From Collimonas sp. OK242 (GTDB lineage Bacteria > Pseudomonadota > Gammaproteobacteria > Burkholderiales > Burkholderiaceae_D), in the NCBI RefSeq assembly GCF_900107095.1, contig NZ_FNOR01000018.1, positions 49,250-113,249 on the forward strand: a DNA stretch of 64,000 bases, read 5' to 3'. The notes under the pieces were generated by a model, which was not told where the DNA came from, made no database searches, and was given only the letters and a program-made list of their open reading frames with translations. Positions 8,385-16,395 of the stretch are shown one piece after another. The number at the start of each line of letters is the position of its first letter. Position 1 is the stretch's first letter. The position numbers were made by a program, and so were the translations under genes.

Positions 8385-9827
8385 TCAAACCCGCGCGGTC
8401 CGTTGCAGCACTGTCTTCGTAATGGTGTAGGGCTCCAGACTCTGCGCGCCGCCCTCGCGCCCGATGCCGCTTTCCTTGACGCCGCCGAAGGGTGTGTCGG
8501 CGCCGCACATGCCGAAGTGATTGATCGACAGCACGCCGCACTCCAGTTCGCGCGTGAAGCGCTCCGCCTCTTCCAGCGAATTGGTGAAGGCATAGCCGGC
8601 GAGTCCTACGGACAGATTGTTGGCGAGCGCTATACCTTCGTCCAGGTCGGCGACCTGCACGCACAGCGCCATCGGGCCGAATGGTTCGGTGGACATCGCC
8701 TTGGCGTGCGCCGGCACGTCGGCGAGTACGGTCAGCGCATAGAAGAAACCGCGTTCGCCGATACGCCGGCCACCGGCCGCGACGCGCGCGCCGCAGGCCT
8801 TGGCGTCCTGCACCAGCTCGTCGATCGCCGCGAGACGCTTGCCGTTGAGCAGCGGCCCCATCTGCACACCCGGCTCGAAGCCGTCGCCCACGCGTACTTC
8901 GCTGGCGGCCTGGGCGAATGCGTCGACGAAGGCGGCGTAGGACTTCCGGTGAACGATGAAGCGCGTCGGCGAGGCGCAGAACTGGCCCGCCAGGCGCATC
9001 TTGGCGCTGCCCGCGAGCCTGCCCAGCGCCGCGGCGTCGACATCGGCGCCGATCAGCACCGGCGCATGGCCGCCCAGTTCCATCAGCACCGGCTTCATGG
9101 CCGCAGCAGCGAGCTGGGTCAGGTGCTTGCCGACCGCCACCGATCCGGTGAAGGTCACCATGCGGATGACCGGCGAGGCGATCAGCGTCGAGGAAATCAG
9201 GGACGGATTGCCGAAAACGAGATTGAGCACGCCAGGCGGCAGGCCGGCATCGATGAAGCATTGCACGAAGGCGCACGCGGTGCCCGGGGTTTCCTCGGCG
9301 GCTTTGATGATCACCGAACAGCCCGCGGCGAGCGCGCCGCTGATCTTGCGCGCAGGGGAGCCGACCGGAACGTTCCACGGGGTGAAGGCGGCCACCGGGC
9401 CGACCGGCAGCCGCAGGATCATCTGCTGCATCTGTGGCCCGGCCGGAACGATGCTGCCGTAGAGGCGCTGCGCCTCCGCCGCATCCCATTCGAGAAAGGC
9501 GGTGGCGCGCGCCACTTCGTTGCGGGCGTCGGCGATCGGCTTGCCTTGTTCTAGCGTGAGGATCTGTGCGATCGACTCTGCACGCTCGCGCACCAGCGCG
9601 CAAGTGCGCAGCAGCAACTGCGCCCGTTGCAGCGGCGGTGTGTCGCGCCAGACGCGGAAGCCACGCTCAGCGGCGGAGAGCGCACGCGAAAGATCCTCTG
9701 GCGTCGCGCCCGGTACGCTGCCGAGGCGAGCCTCGTTGCTCGGATTGACGACCTCGGTATAGGCAGGGCGGTCGTAGAGCCATTCGCCGTCGATATGCAG
9801 TCCGATACGCGGATAGGTTGAGTCCAT
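8385..9827 (-). CDS. NAD(P)-dependent aldehyde dehydrogenase, succinate-semialdehyde-dehydrogenase-like
   Basis: A 480-residue ALDH with intact catalysis: general base Glu in LMELGGHAPVLIG and nucleophile in AGQFCASPTRF (Cys284), plus FTPWNVPVGSPARKISGALA, FTGSVAVGKHL and the C-terminal PFGGVKESGIGREGG. The wording is closest to the GabD-like group acting on semialdehydes and other aliphatic or aromatic aldehydes. It has its own terminator at 8322-8345, so it forms a unit separate from the P450 genes although all point the same way. Unlike the ALDH at 807-2225 it keeps the canonical Glu. Role within the oxidation island, converting an aldehyde to an acid, is inferred from neighbours. Confidence 0.9.
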   Translation of the reverse strand: MDSTYPRIGLHIDGEWLYDRPAYTEVVNPSNEARLGSVPGATPEDLSRALSAAERGFRVWRDTPPLQRAQLLLRTCALVRERAESIAQILTLEQGKPIADARNEVARATAFLEWDAAEAQRLYGSIVPAGPQMQQMILRLPVGPVAAFTPWNVPVGSPARKISGALAAGCSVIIKAAEETPGTACAFVQCFIDAGLPPGVLNLVFGNPSLISSTLIASPVIRMVTFTGSVAVGKHLTQLAAAAMKPVLMELGGHAPVLIGADVDAAALGRLAGSAKMRLAGQFCASPTRFIVHRKSYAAFVDAFAQAASEVRVGDGFEPGVQMGPLLNGKRLAAIDELVQDAKACGARVAAGGRRIGERGFFYALTVLADVPAHAKAMSTEPFGPMALCVQVADLDEGIALANNLSVGLAGYAFTNSLEEAERFTRELECGVLSINHFGMCGADTPFGGVKESGIGREGGAQSLEPYTITKTVLQRTARV

Positions 9828-10038
9828 CGTGGTTTCTTTCGTAGTTATGTTCGAATCGCCGACTTCGGGTGTAGTCGCCGTGTGCGCTAGCTCTCGCGTC
9901 TGTCAAGCGACCGCGCTACTCGGCGTTATCCTGTGTCGGCAGGTACTAGTATCGCTACCACCCGCAAGCATTGCGAGGATCTAGTGCGATTGATTGTCCG
10001 GTTTGTTACGGTTTAGTGAGACGACTAGCATCGCGCTC

Positions 10039-11007
10039 TCACAAATCGAGAATCAATTCCGCAGTTTTTGCCCGCGAACAACAAATCATCATCGTCGCTC
10101 CGCATTCGCGCTCGCTGTCGCTAAGTACCAGATCATGGTGATCAGGGAGCCCGCCAAGCACGTTTGTTTCACAAGCTCGGCAGATACCGGCCATGCATGA
10201 ATAAGACACCTCTACGCCTGCATTGAGCACCGCATCCAGAATCGTGGTTGTCGGCCCAACCTTCACCGTCTTGTTGGATTTCGATAAAACGACAATGAAT
10301 TCCTCTTCGCTGCCCTGCTCCGCCTGCGCCGACGCTGGCGCGGCAAAATATTCCCGATGCACCGTATCAGGATTGCGCCCTTCGCAGGCTGCTTCGAAAG
10401 CACGCAACATCGGGATCGGTCCGCAGCAATACAGGTCTGCATCACGCGGACTGGAATCGACAATTTGCTGAAGGTTGAGCATTCTGTCTCGCTGTCCGCC
10501 ATCGAAATTGAGATGGATCGTGCCGCCTGCGTCAGAGGCGAGTGACGAAAGCTGCTCTACGTACGCCGCCCGCTCTGGAGCCTGCGCAGAATAGTAAATC
10601 GTCCAGGGCGCGCCGATCTGCGACAGGCGCTGCGCCATGCTCCATAACGGCGTGATGCCAATGCCGCCGGCAATGAAGATGGAATGCGATGCAGATTCCT
10701 TCAGGGCGAAGCTGTTGCGCGGCTCTGAAATGGTGAGGACATCGCCGACCCGCAGTACCTCATGCAGATATCTCGATCCGCCCCGGCTATTGGCATCGCG
10801 GCTCACTGAAATGACGTAGCGATGCTTCTCACCCTGCGCATTGACTAATGAGTAGCTGCGTATCATGCCGCCCGGAAGATGCAGATCAATGTGGGATCCG
10901 GCAATCGCCACGGGCCACTCTGCATCATCGATCGGTCTCAGGTCAATGCCGAGAATATCCTCTGCCAGAAACTCAATCGCATGTATCCTTGCTTTAATTG
11001 TTCGCAT
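10039..11007 (-). CDS. PDR/VanB-type oxygenase reductase
   Basis: A 322-residue flavin reductase with a C-terminal plant-type [2Fe-2S] domain, as in phthalate dioxygenase reductase and vanillate demethylase reductase. Seen in order: flavin-binding IRSYSLVN, NAD-binding IFIAGGIGITPLWSMAQR and YCCGPIPMLRAFE, then cluster-binding SYSCMAGICRACETNV with the last ligand in MMICCSRA. I use ATG 11007 because GGAG sits 6 bases before it; ATG 11013 and TTG 11019 are too close to or inside that site. It lies 0.5 kb downstream of the Rieske oxygenase gene and would pass electrons from NADH to it. Confidence 0.92.
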   Translation of the reverse strand: MRTIKARIHAIEFLAEDILGIDLRPIDDAEWPVAIAGSHIDLHLPGGMIRSYSLVNAQGEKHRYVISVSRDANSRGGSRYLHEVLRVGDVLTISEPRNSFALKESASHSIFIAGGIGITPLWSMAQRLSQIGAPWTIYYSAQAPERAAYVEQLSSLASDAGGTIHLNFDGGQRDRMLNLQQIVDSSPRDADLYCCGPIPMLRAFEAACEGRNPDTVHREYFAAPASAQAEQGSEEEFIVVLSKSNKTVKVGPTTTILDAVLNAGVEVSYSCMAGICRACETNVLGGLPDHHDLVLSDSERECGATMMICCSRAKTAELILDL

Positions 11008-11511
11008 CGTCATCTCCAAATTTCATTTTTTATCCGATCACGTTGGGTATCGGCCTGACATGGGTTTCGCACCTCACTCAAATCATCAGGAATCGACATT
11101 GATTACGTGAATTAATCTGACTCAGGAGATTTAGTTTGATAACGCAGAGCGATACCAGTCTGCCCTCACCTCGTACGCGCAATTGTCCCGCCATGACCGA
11201 TGCACGGCGAGCGCCGGCATGCATCCTTTGTCGCGATGATGTCAATTCACACCAGCAGAATTTCCGCGGAACGTCTCACTGGCACATATCGTATTGGGAG
11301 ACGGCGGGAGGGCAAGGCGGACAAGATTGCGCATGACGCGTTGAACAACGTCCATCAGCGGCGTGGGTGAGATCACAGATCGGCGATACAAAATGAACAG
11401 CCGCGAAGCAATCGAGCGCCACAGTCCCGGCATGGCCACACGCTCATGGCGAACGTGTAGACCAGGCCTCGGCAACAAGCCGAGGCCTCATCTCTTATTT
11501 CGGAAGCAGCT
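11008..11511. other. Intergenic stretch between Rieske oxygenase and its reductase
   Basis: About 500 bp without a supported gene. It holds a strong hairpin at 11464-11488. A minus-strand frame at 11242-11478 has no recognisable domain. A normal oxygenase-reductase pair would be closely spaced, so the gap may be the site of a deleted or decayed gene. Confidence 0.5.
11464..11488 (-). terminator. Strong hairpin after the Rieske oxygenase gene
   Basis: AGGCCTCGGC and GCCGAGGCCT form a perfect 10-bp GC-rich stem around a 5-base loop, 24 bp past the stop of the Rieske gene. No T-run follows on the minus strand, so it may be a transcript-stabilising or attenuating hairpin rather than a full terminator. 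Confidence 0.5.
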
Positions 11512-12690
11512 TTACTTAACCATGTCGCCTTTGACGAACAGCTGGGACGAACGCTCCAGCCGCCGCCAAGCTTTCGTCGGCGTGCCCGCACGCATCGCAT
11601 CAAGCTCGCGCCAGAGGATCCGGCGCAACGTTGCGATGCCCAAATCCGAGGAGCCTAGCTTCTCATTCACGCGATCTGCGATAGCACCCTGACCGACCAA
11701 AACCACATAGTCCTGTGCCGCGGTCAAGCGGATCAACGGATCAACCGGGTACTCGCCAGCGAATAATTCATCATGGTAGTCGGCAGCATTGTAGTCGCCG
11801 ACATCCTTGAAGTAGGCCATGATGCGCTGGTTCGACTCAGGAGTCGACAGAGGCACCGCGTAGAGCGAGGTTCTCATCACATGTGTATCGTCTATCGGCA
11901 CCATCCAATTGGAGACCTCGATCCAAGGGTCTTCAGGGCTAATCCCCGGCATCGTTACATGGTTCTCGGACGGGAAGGTCCAGTCGCTCACGCGTACTTG
12001 CGCGCTTGCACGGCGGGTCGCCGTCTGGCATATGCCAGCCTCGGTTTCCTGATAAGCCAGATCAGGAACCTCGGTGGTAATGGCATTGCCGAATTCACCG
12101 ACCCGCCCCATCACATGCGCGAAACTCACATGAGCAGCATCGAGTGAATTCTCGACATTTTGCAGCCAGCTGCAAGGCCATATCTGCTTGCGTTGAAACA
12201 GCATGACATCCTGGCGCTCGAACGCTGCATTACGCGGCAGATCAAATTCGGGCGGCTCGCCTTCGCCCATGTACGCGAATATGAGTCCGCTGTACTCATG
12301 GACAGGATAAGCGGCAATGCGGATGTTCGTTTCGCGGCAATTCTTTTCCGCCGGACGCTCAACACATTTTCCTTCACCGTCGAATTTCCAACCGTGATAC
12401 ATGCAGCGGATTTCTTCACCCTCGATCCAACCCGTATGCAGCATGGTCAGCCGGTGAGCGCAGCGCCCGGCAACCAGATGAGCATTCCCACTCTCGCTGC
12501 GGTAAAGCGTCAGATCTTCGCTCAGCAGGCGCACTTTTTTCGCTTTCCCTGGCGCCACATCTGCAGAAATCGCGATAGGATGCCAGAACCTCCGCAAGAG
12601 TTCTCCCATCGGCGTGCCTGCGGACGTTTCCGACAGCTGCATCATTTTTTCGGCCAATTGGCCGTGCATTTTGATTGGTACTGTATTCAT
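11512..12690 (-). CDS. Rieske non-heme iron oxygenase, phthalate/phenoxybenzoate dioxygenase type
   Basis: A 392-residue oxygenase subunit. Rieske ligands Cys77/His79 (GRCAHR) and Cys96/His99 (RCMYHGWKF) are present. The mononuclear iron site shows VENSLDAAHVSFAH with His187 and His192, and Asp184 is in the position bridging to the Rieske centre. The short single-component alpha subunit with CAHR and MLHTGWIEG is typical of the group containing vanillate demethylase, phthalate 4,5-dioxygenase and phenoxybenzoate dioxygenase, which take electrons from a PDR-type reductase. Such a reductase is encoded at 10039-11007. It lies 2 bp downstream of a FAH-family gene and is probably co-transcribed with it. 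Substrate is likely an aromatic acid or aryl ether; this is inference. Confidence 0.92.
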   Translation of the reverse strand: MNTVPIKMHGQLAEKMMQLSETSAGTPMGELLRRFWHPIAISADVAPGKAKKVRLLSEDLTLYRSESGNAHLVAGRCAHRLTMLHTGWIEGEEIRCMYHGWKFDGEGKCVERPAEKNCRETNIRIAAYPVHEYSGLIFAYMGEGEPPEFDLPRNAAFERQDVMLFQRKQIWPCSWLQNVENSLDAAHVSFAHVMGRVGEFGNAITTEVPDLAYQETEAGICQTATRRASAQVRVSDWTFPSENHVTMPGISPEDPWIEVSNWMVPIDDTHVMRTSLYAVPLSTPESNQRIMAYFKDVGDYNAADYHDELFAGEYPVDPLIRLTAAQDYVVLVGQGAIADRVNEKLGSSDLGIATLRRILWRELDAMRAGTPTKAWRRLERSSQLFVKGDMVK

Positions 12691-12692
12691 GG

Positions 12693-13541
12693 TTAAGCCA
12701 CCTTTACACGTAAAATATCAAGTCCGCTTACTTCGACCGACAAGTCGTCGCCACTAATCAAGAAACGATTGCGGGCGATGCCGACACCGGCCGGCGTGCC
12801 GGTGGCAATAATGTCGCCCGGTAGCAATGCCATGTATGAGGACAGGGTCGCAATGATTTCCTCTGTCGAAAAAATCATCTCCTTCATACTGCAGTCCTGA
12901 ACCACCTTTCCGTTCAGCCGCGTCGTGATGGTCAAGCTTCGCTTACGCACCGCGTCTACGACTTGTGCCCCGCAGGTGATTGCTGGCCCCAGCGCCGAGG
13001 CTTCGTCCAAGCCCTTTGCGGCAGTCCAGTCTGGCCACCATGACTGACCGGCAGGAACCCTCGTGAGATCTCGAGCGGAACCGTCATTGAGCGCGCAAAT
13101 GCCAACGACATAGTCCAATGCATCTGCCACCGATACCGATTTGCAGCGCTTACCTATCACCACCCCAATTTCGCCCTCGTAATCAAAGCGAGATGTCAAC
13201 GTCCGATCCGGATTCAACACACCCTCGTGCCCAACAAAATTTGTCGGCGCCTTGTAAAACGCCAAGGGTCTCTCCGGCGGCTTTGCGCTTGCTTCAGCGC
13301 CATGAGCGTGGTAGTTGACAGCAACCGCAAAAATTCTGGCATGCGGATCAACGGGCGGCAGCATGACTGCATCTGACAGCGCGATCCGTCTTGCATTGTG
13401 ACTCGCAGGTGCGGCCGCTTCCAGGGCCTGATTCAGCTCGTCTCGCTCGCAAACCACCTTGATAAAATCGCCCTCAATTTGGCCGATCAGAATTTGATCG
13501 CCTACTTGGTATCGACCAAGCCTGAAACTCTCTTCTTGCAT
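12693..13541 (-). CDS. Fumarylacetoacetate hydrolase family protein
   Basis: Predicted C-C bond hydrolase or decarboxylase of the FAH/HpcE superfamily, about 282 residues. Seen: KIFAVAVNYHAHG-type entry (RIFAVAVNYHAHGAE), metal-binding FDYEGEIGVVIGKRCKSVS, YVVGICALNDGSARDLT and LLPGDIIATGTPAGVGIAR. These include the acidic ligands of the divalent metal. I choose ATG 13541, with AAGG 7 bases upstream, over ATG 13592 because the protein then matches the family length. It precedes the Rieske oxygenase gene by 2 bp. In aromatic catabolism such enzymes act on acylpyruvates after ring cleavage; no ring-cleavage dioxygenase is visible in this window. Confidence 0.9.
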   Translation of the reverse strand: MQEESFRLGRYQVGDQILIGQIEGDFIKVVCERDELNQALEAAAPASHNARRIALSDAVMLPPVDPHARIFAVAVNYHAHGAEASAKPPERPLAFYKAPTNFVGHEGVLNPDRTLTSRFDYEGEIGVVIGKRCKSVSVADALDYVVGICALNDGSARDLTRVPAGQSWWPDWTAAKGLDEASALGPAITCGAQVVDAVRKRSLTITTRLNGKVVQDCSMKEMIFSTEEIIATLSSYMALLPGDIIATGTPAGVGIARNRFLISGDDLSVEVSGLDILRVKVA

Positions 13542-13715
13542 TTCGAGCCTTTTTACTTTGGTTTTGATGCTTTCATTGTGAATGTTCCACATCTACAAGG
13601 CGAGTACGTGATCCGGTACTTTGTCCGGTTTGTTGCATTCGACAAAGGGAACGGAGAACGCAAGTAACGGTTTGCGGCTACCGGTCTTCCCCGCTCCTAA
13701 ATGGCAAGTAGAATC

Positions 13716-13932
13716 AAGACACAACGAAGGTGGAAGTTGCCGCCAAAAAAATGATGCGGCGGGCGATTCTCATGAACGCTTCGTGGATGAAAGTGAGGCG
13801 TTCGAATCGTGAGCGCAAGCGCCTGAAGGGCGCTGTTGCGTTGGGGGAAGTCGGGTAAGGGGACGAGATGAGAAAGACGAAATCTCTCTATCGTGGCTAC
13901 CGATTTCCGGCAAGAAGCATCGCTGCGCAGTG
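13716..13932 (+). repeat. Degenerate direct repeat B, copy 2
   Basis: Matches 4831-5060 in the same orientation over about 200 bp, with many substitutions and small gaps. Together the two copies bracket the P450/Rieske block (5180-13541). The similarity starts well before the IS6-like transposase start, so the repeated unit is longer than the 5' end of the insertion sequence alone. Confidence 0.7.
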
Positions 13933-13980
13933 CGTTGGTACTATCGGCTTAACCTTGGCCTGCGCGATATCGAGGGTGCG
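13868..13980 (+). pseudogene. IS6-family transposase N-terminal fragment, frameshifted
   Basis: From ATG 13868 the frame reads MRKTKSLYRGYRFPARSIAA, matching the opening of IS6-family transposases. The family sequence then continues in a different frame as YYRLNLGLRDIEG, equivalent to the WYxRxxLSLRDIEEL segment. The catalytic DDE domain is absent. Sequence left of the start (GGCGCTGTTGCGTTG) may be the degraded left inverted repeat. It follows the start of the FAH gene and precedes the end of the Crp/Fnr gene. Non-functional. Confidence 0.65.
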
Positions 13981-13996
13981 GCACGGCGCACATCCA

Positions 13997-14686
13997 CTAT
14001 TCAGAATGCTCTGCCATCTTTTCAAGCTTACCGATGTCACTGATTACAATTCGTCCATATAGAACTTGAACTGCGCCCTCTGATTCCATCTCCCGTAAAA
14101 CTCTATTGACAACCTGGCGACGCGTGCCAAGCATCGTTGCAATTTCCTCTTGGGATAGGTTGATCGAAGACACGCGACCGCCACGAGCGCTTCTCGTATA
14201 AATAGAGTTGAGAAGAGTTGCCACCCTTGCACGGGTCGATAGGACTGCAGCCCCTTCATATCTATTCAGCGCACCGCGATGTCGAATGACCATGGCGCTC
14301 ATTAAAGAGTACGCAAGATTTCCGTCATGACTAAGCATTTCACGCAGCAGCTCGCCTGGGATACGGACAAGTACGGTGTTCTCCCTGCATTCCGCCGTAT
14401 AGATATGGGGCGACCGGGTAATCACCGGTCCGATACCGTGGAACTCCCCCGCGAGGTGGATTCCAGCTGTAAAGTTGCGCCCGGATGGCATTTTCCTGAT
14501 CAAATGCATCGAGCCTGTCGCAAGAAGATATAGGTAGGTCGGCAGTTCACCTGTCCGATGGATAACGGTGTTTTCTTCGACCGTGATTGCGTCGGCCGCC
14601 TGGACCAGCCGCAAGATAGCCGCGTCTGGCCAGTTGGCAAAGAGCTCAGATTGCGAAATCGTCAGCCGGACCAGTGTGTTTTCCAT
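13997..14686 (-). CDS. Crp/Fnr-family transcriptional regulator
   Basis: A 229-residue protein with an N-terminal cyclic-nucleotide-binding-like beta barrel (residues ~20-120: VIHRTGELPTYLYLLATGSM, FTAGIHLAGEFHGIGPVI) and a C-terminal winged helix with recognition helix LSQEEIATMLGTRRQVVNRV. No N-terminal cysteine cluster is present, so it is not an Fnr-type oxygen sensor. The Arg/Ser phosphate cassette for cAMP is not evident, so it may bind another ligand. It sits between the oxidation operon and the porin gene and probably regulates one or both; that is inference. Confidence 0.9.
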   Translation of the reverse strand: MENTLVRLTISQSELFANWPDAAILRLVQAADAITVEENTVIHRTGELPTYLYLLATGSMHLIRKMPSGRNFTAGIHLAGEFHGIGPVITRSPHIYTAECRENTVLVRIPGELLREMLSHDGNLAYSLMSAMVIRHRGALNRYEGAAVLSTRARVATLLNSIYTRSARGGRVSSINLSQEEIATMLGTRRQVVNRVLREMESEGAVQVLYGRIVISDIGKLEKMAEHSE

Positions 14687-15041
14687 ATCAGCAGAACCAG
14701 TTAGGCCCCTTAGTTACGATTGCCCTGGTGAATCGGACACCCGACCGAGCGGTGCGAGCATCACGTAGCGACCGGCAGGCTGCCATTTCGAGCCACGACA
14801 GAACTGCTATGCCGGATGCACTTAAGGACGTGCTCGATGAGAGTATGTAAGCGCAGTGTAGCATAGCGGCGACTTCATTTTGGCGTCCCCGGGAACCGCA
14901 ATCTGCGTGGCATTGTGGCCGACGGCGGAGAAGACGCCAACCGCCAGCACGGTCTCGCCAGAAATATCTCCCAGTCAGTGAACTGCTTGAAACGCGGTAA
15001 GTATCGAATGGCGCTGCAATTGTCTTGCAGCGCCAAGGTGA
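14687..15041. other. Intergenic region between Crp/Fnr regulator and porin genes
   Basis: About 350 bp with no supported gene. It must contain the promoter of the Crp/Fnr gene near 14690-14850, and the porin terminator hairpin lies at 15009-15035. Nothing else was recognised. Confidence 0.4.
15009..15035 (-). terminator. Hairpin after the porin gene
   Basis: TGGCGCTGCAA and TTGCAGCGCCA form a perfect 11-bp stem around a 5-base loop, 6 bp beyond the porin stop. The T-run is missing on the minus strand, so termination strength is uncertain. Confidence 0.55.
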
Positions 15042-16097
15042 CTAGAACCGATGGCGTATCCCGAACGTCAGGCCTGCCTGATTGCCACCAGGATTGACGG
15101 TCCCGTCTAGCGCCATTGCAGCCTTTGCCTGATTTCGCATCAACGCCAGCTCCGAATAAATATCGGTTCGCTTGGAAAGTGCATAGCTGCCAAGGAGCGT
15201 GTACATTCCAGTTCTGTTTGAAGCACCGGCAGGATCGTAGGAATATGCTGCAGCGAGCAACGTCACCGCGGCAGTGGGGTTGTATGACATTGCAACCCAG
15301 TAGAGATTCGTCCTCGTGGAGGTTGGTGACATATGCATGTTTCGTCTCTGAAATGCAGCGTATATCTTTACTGGCTTAAAATCGGCGGCTATCCCCAGTG
15401 CCATTCGCTCCACCGTATTCTGCTGGGTGGCTACTGAAGTGCCATTTTGGCGATCATACAGCACGCCAGCCAACACATTTCCAAACTGATAGTTGACGTT
15501 TGCAGACATTTCCTTTCCCACCTGGAATGCGCCCGGGACTTCGCCTCCGTTGACGATAGTGCTGTCAAAGCCAAAGCTATATTGGGTACTGAGAGTCAAA
15601 TCTCCAAACTTCCCGCCGTATCTGATCGCATTATCGGCGCGACTAGCGAAGGCGGCATCCAGCGCAAGCGCCGAATAGCGTGCGGGAATCATGGGGTCGT
15701 AGATCGCGCCAAAATCAAATATCGGTGTCGTCTCTCGCCCCAGTTGCACCTCGCCAAATTTTCCTGCCAGACCAACGTAAGCTTGACGTCCGAAAAGGCG
15801 TCCACCATTGGCAAGAACACCGGTGTCGGCCGAAAAGCCATTTTCAAGTCCGAAGACCGCTGCCAATCCATCCCCTAAGTCTTCTCGACCGCGAAATCCG
15901 ATGCGCGAAGCAGCTGCGTTTCCCGAGTCTACTTTAGCCAGGCTTCCGGTCGCGGTGCCCGTACTGCTTACTCGCGCCTTATTTACATATTCGATCCCGA
16001 CGTCGACAATCCCGTAAATTTGAACGTTTGTTTGCGCGTGCAGGGCGGTGGACGCCATCACTGAGCCCAACAGTATTGTTGCGTTAAGCGCCTTCAT
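15042..16097 (-). CDS. Gram-negative general porin (Omp, betaproteobacterial type)
   Basis: A 351-residue outer-membrane trimeric porin of the 16-strand type. The signal peptide is MKALNATILLGSVMASTALHAQ. Mature sequence opens TNVQIYGIVDVGIEYVNKA and contains SRIGFRGREDLGDGLAAVFG, LFGRQAYVGLAGKFGEVQLG and the C-terminal TFGIRHRF with terminal Phe, all typical of Burkholderiales porins. It is the closest outer-membrane gene to the oxidation island and could admit its substrate; this is inference from context. Confidence 0.93.
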   Translation of the reverse strand: MKALNATILLGSVMASTALHAQTNVQIYGIVDVGIEYVNKARVSSTGTATGSLAKVDSGNAAASRIGFRGREDLGDGLAAVFGLENGFSADTGVLANGGRLFGRQAYVGLAGKFGEVQLGRETTPIFDFGAIYDPMIPARYSALALDAAFASRADNAIRYGGKFGDLTLSTQYSFGFDSTIVNGGEVPGAFQVGKEMSANVNYQFGNVLAGVLYDRQNGTSVATQQNTVERMALGIAADFKPVKIYAAFQRRNMHMSPTSTRTNLYWVAMSYNPTAAVTLLAAAYSYDPAGASNRTGMYTLLGSYALSKRTDIYSELALMRNQAKAAMALDGTVNPGGNQAGLTFGIRHRF

Positions 16098-16175
16098 TTT
16101 GTCTCCTGTGTAAGTTGTAATTATTTTTATTTCTTTTTTTTTTGCGATACTGCATTACTAATTGCCGCCTTCGTT

Positions 16176-16322
16176 GAGCGTTTTTTGCCACCGAAATATC
16201 TGGCAAGGACTTATGGCGTCAAACGATTTCGGCGGGCAAATTAATAATATCCGTCGCAAGAATCGAGTTTAAAAAAATCGGCGGCACACTGTCTCTTTTG
16301 TTGCAGTTCGAGTCGCCGTCAG
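16176..16322 (+). repeat. Degenerate direct repeat A, copy 2
   Basis: Counterpart of 4647-4796, same orientation and length. It covers GAGCGTTTTTTGCCACCGAA through TCTCTTTTGTTGCAGTTCGA and GTCGCCGTCA. It lies between the porin start and the SDR start. The unit carries no intact frame. Confidence 0.7.
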
Positions 16323-16395
16323 CACATTTCCCCATGTAGACTGGCCGCTCCAGCCTGAGCAGTTGGTGCCAGGAGGAGTACACGAAAGGTAGAAC

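Noticed and set aside
8217..9603. Frames of 445 (+) and 430 (-) codons over the ALDH gene
   Set aside because: Both are off-frame readings of the aldehyde dehydrogenase at 8385-9827, with Arg/Ala/Gly-rich sequence and no motifs.
11242..11478. 78-codon minus-strand frame between the Rieske oxygenase and its reductase
   Set aside because: Considered as a regulator C-terminal remnant, but the similarity could not be made convincing.
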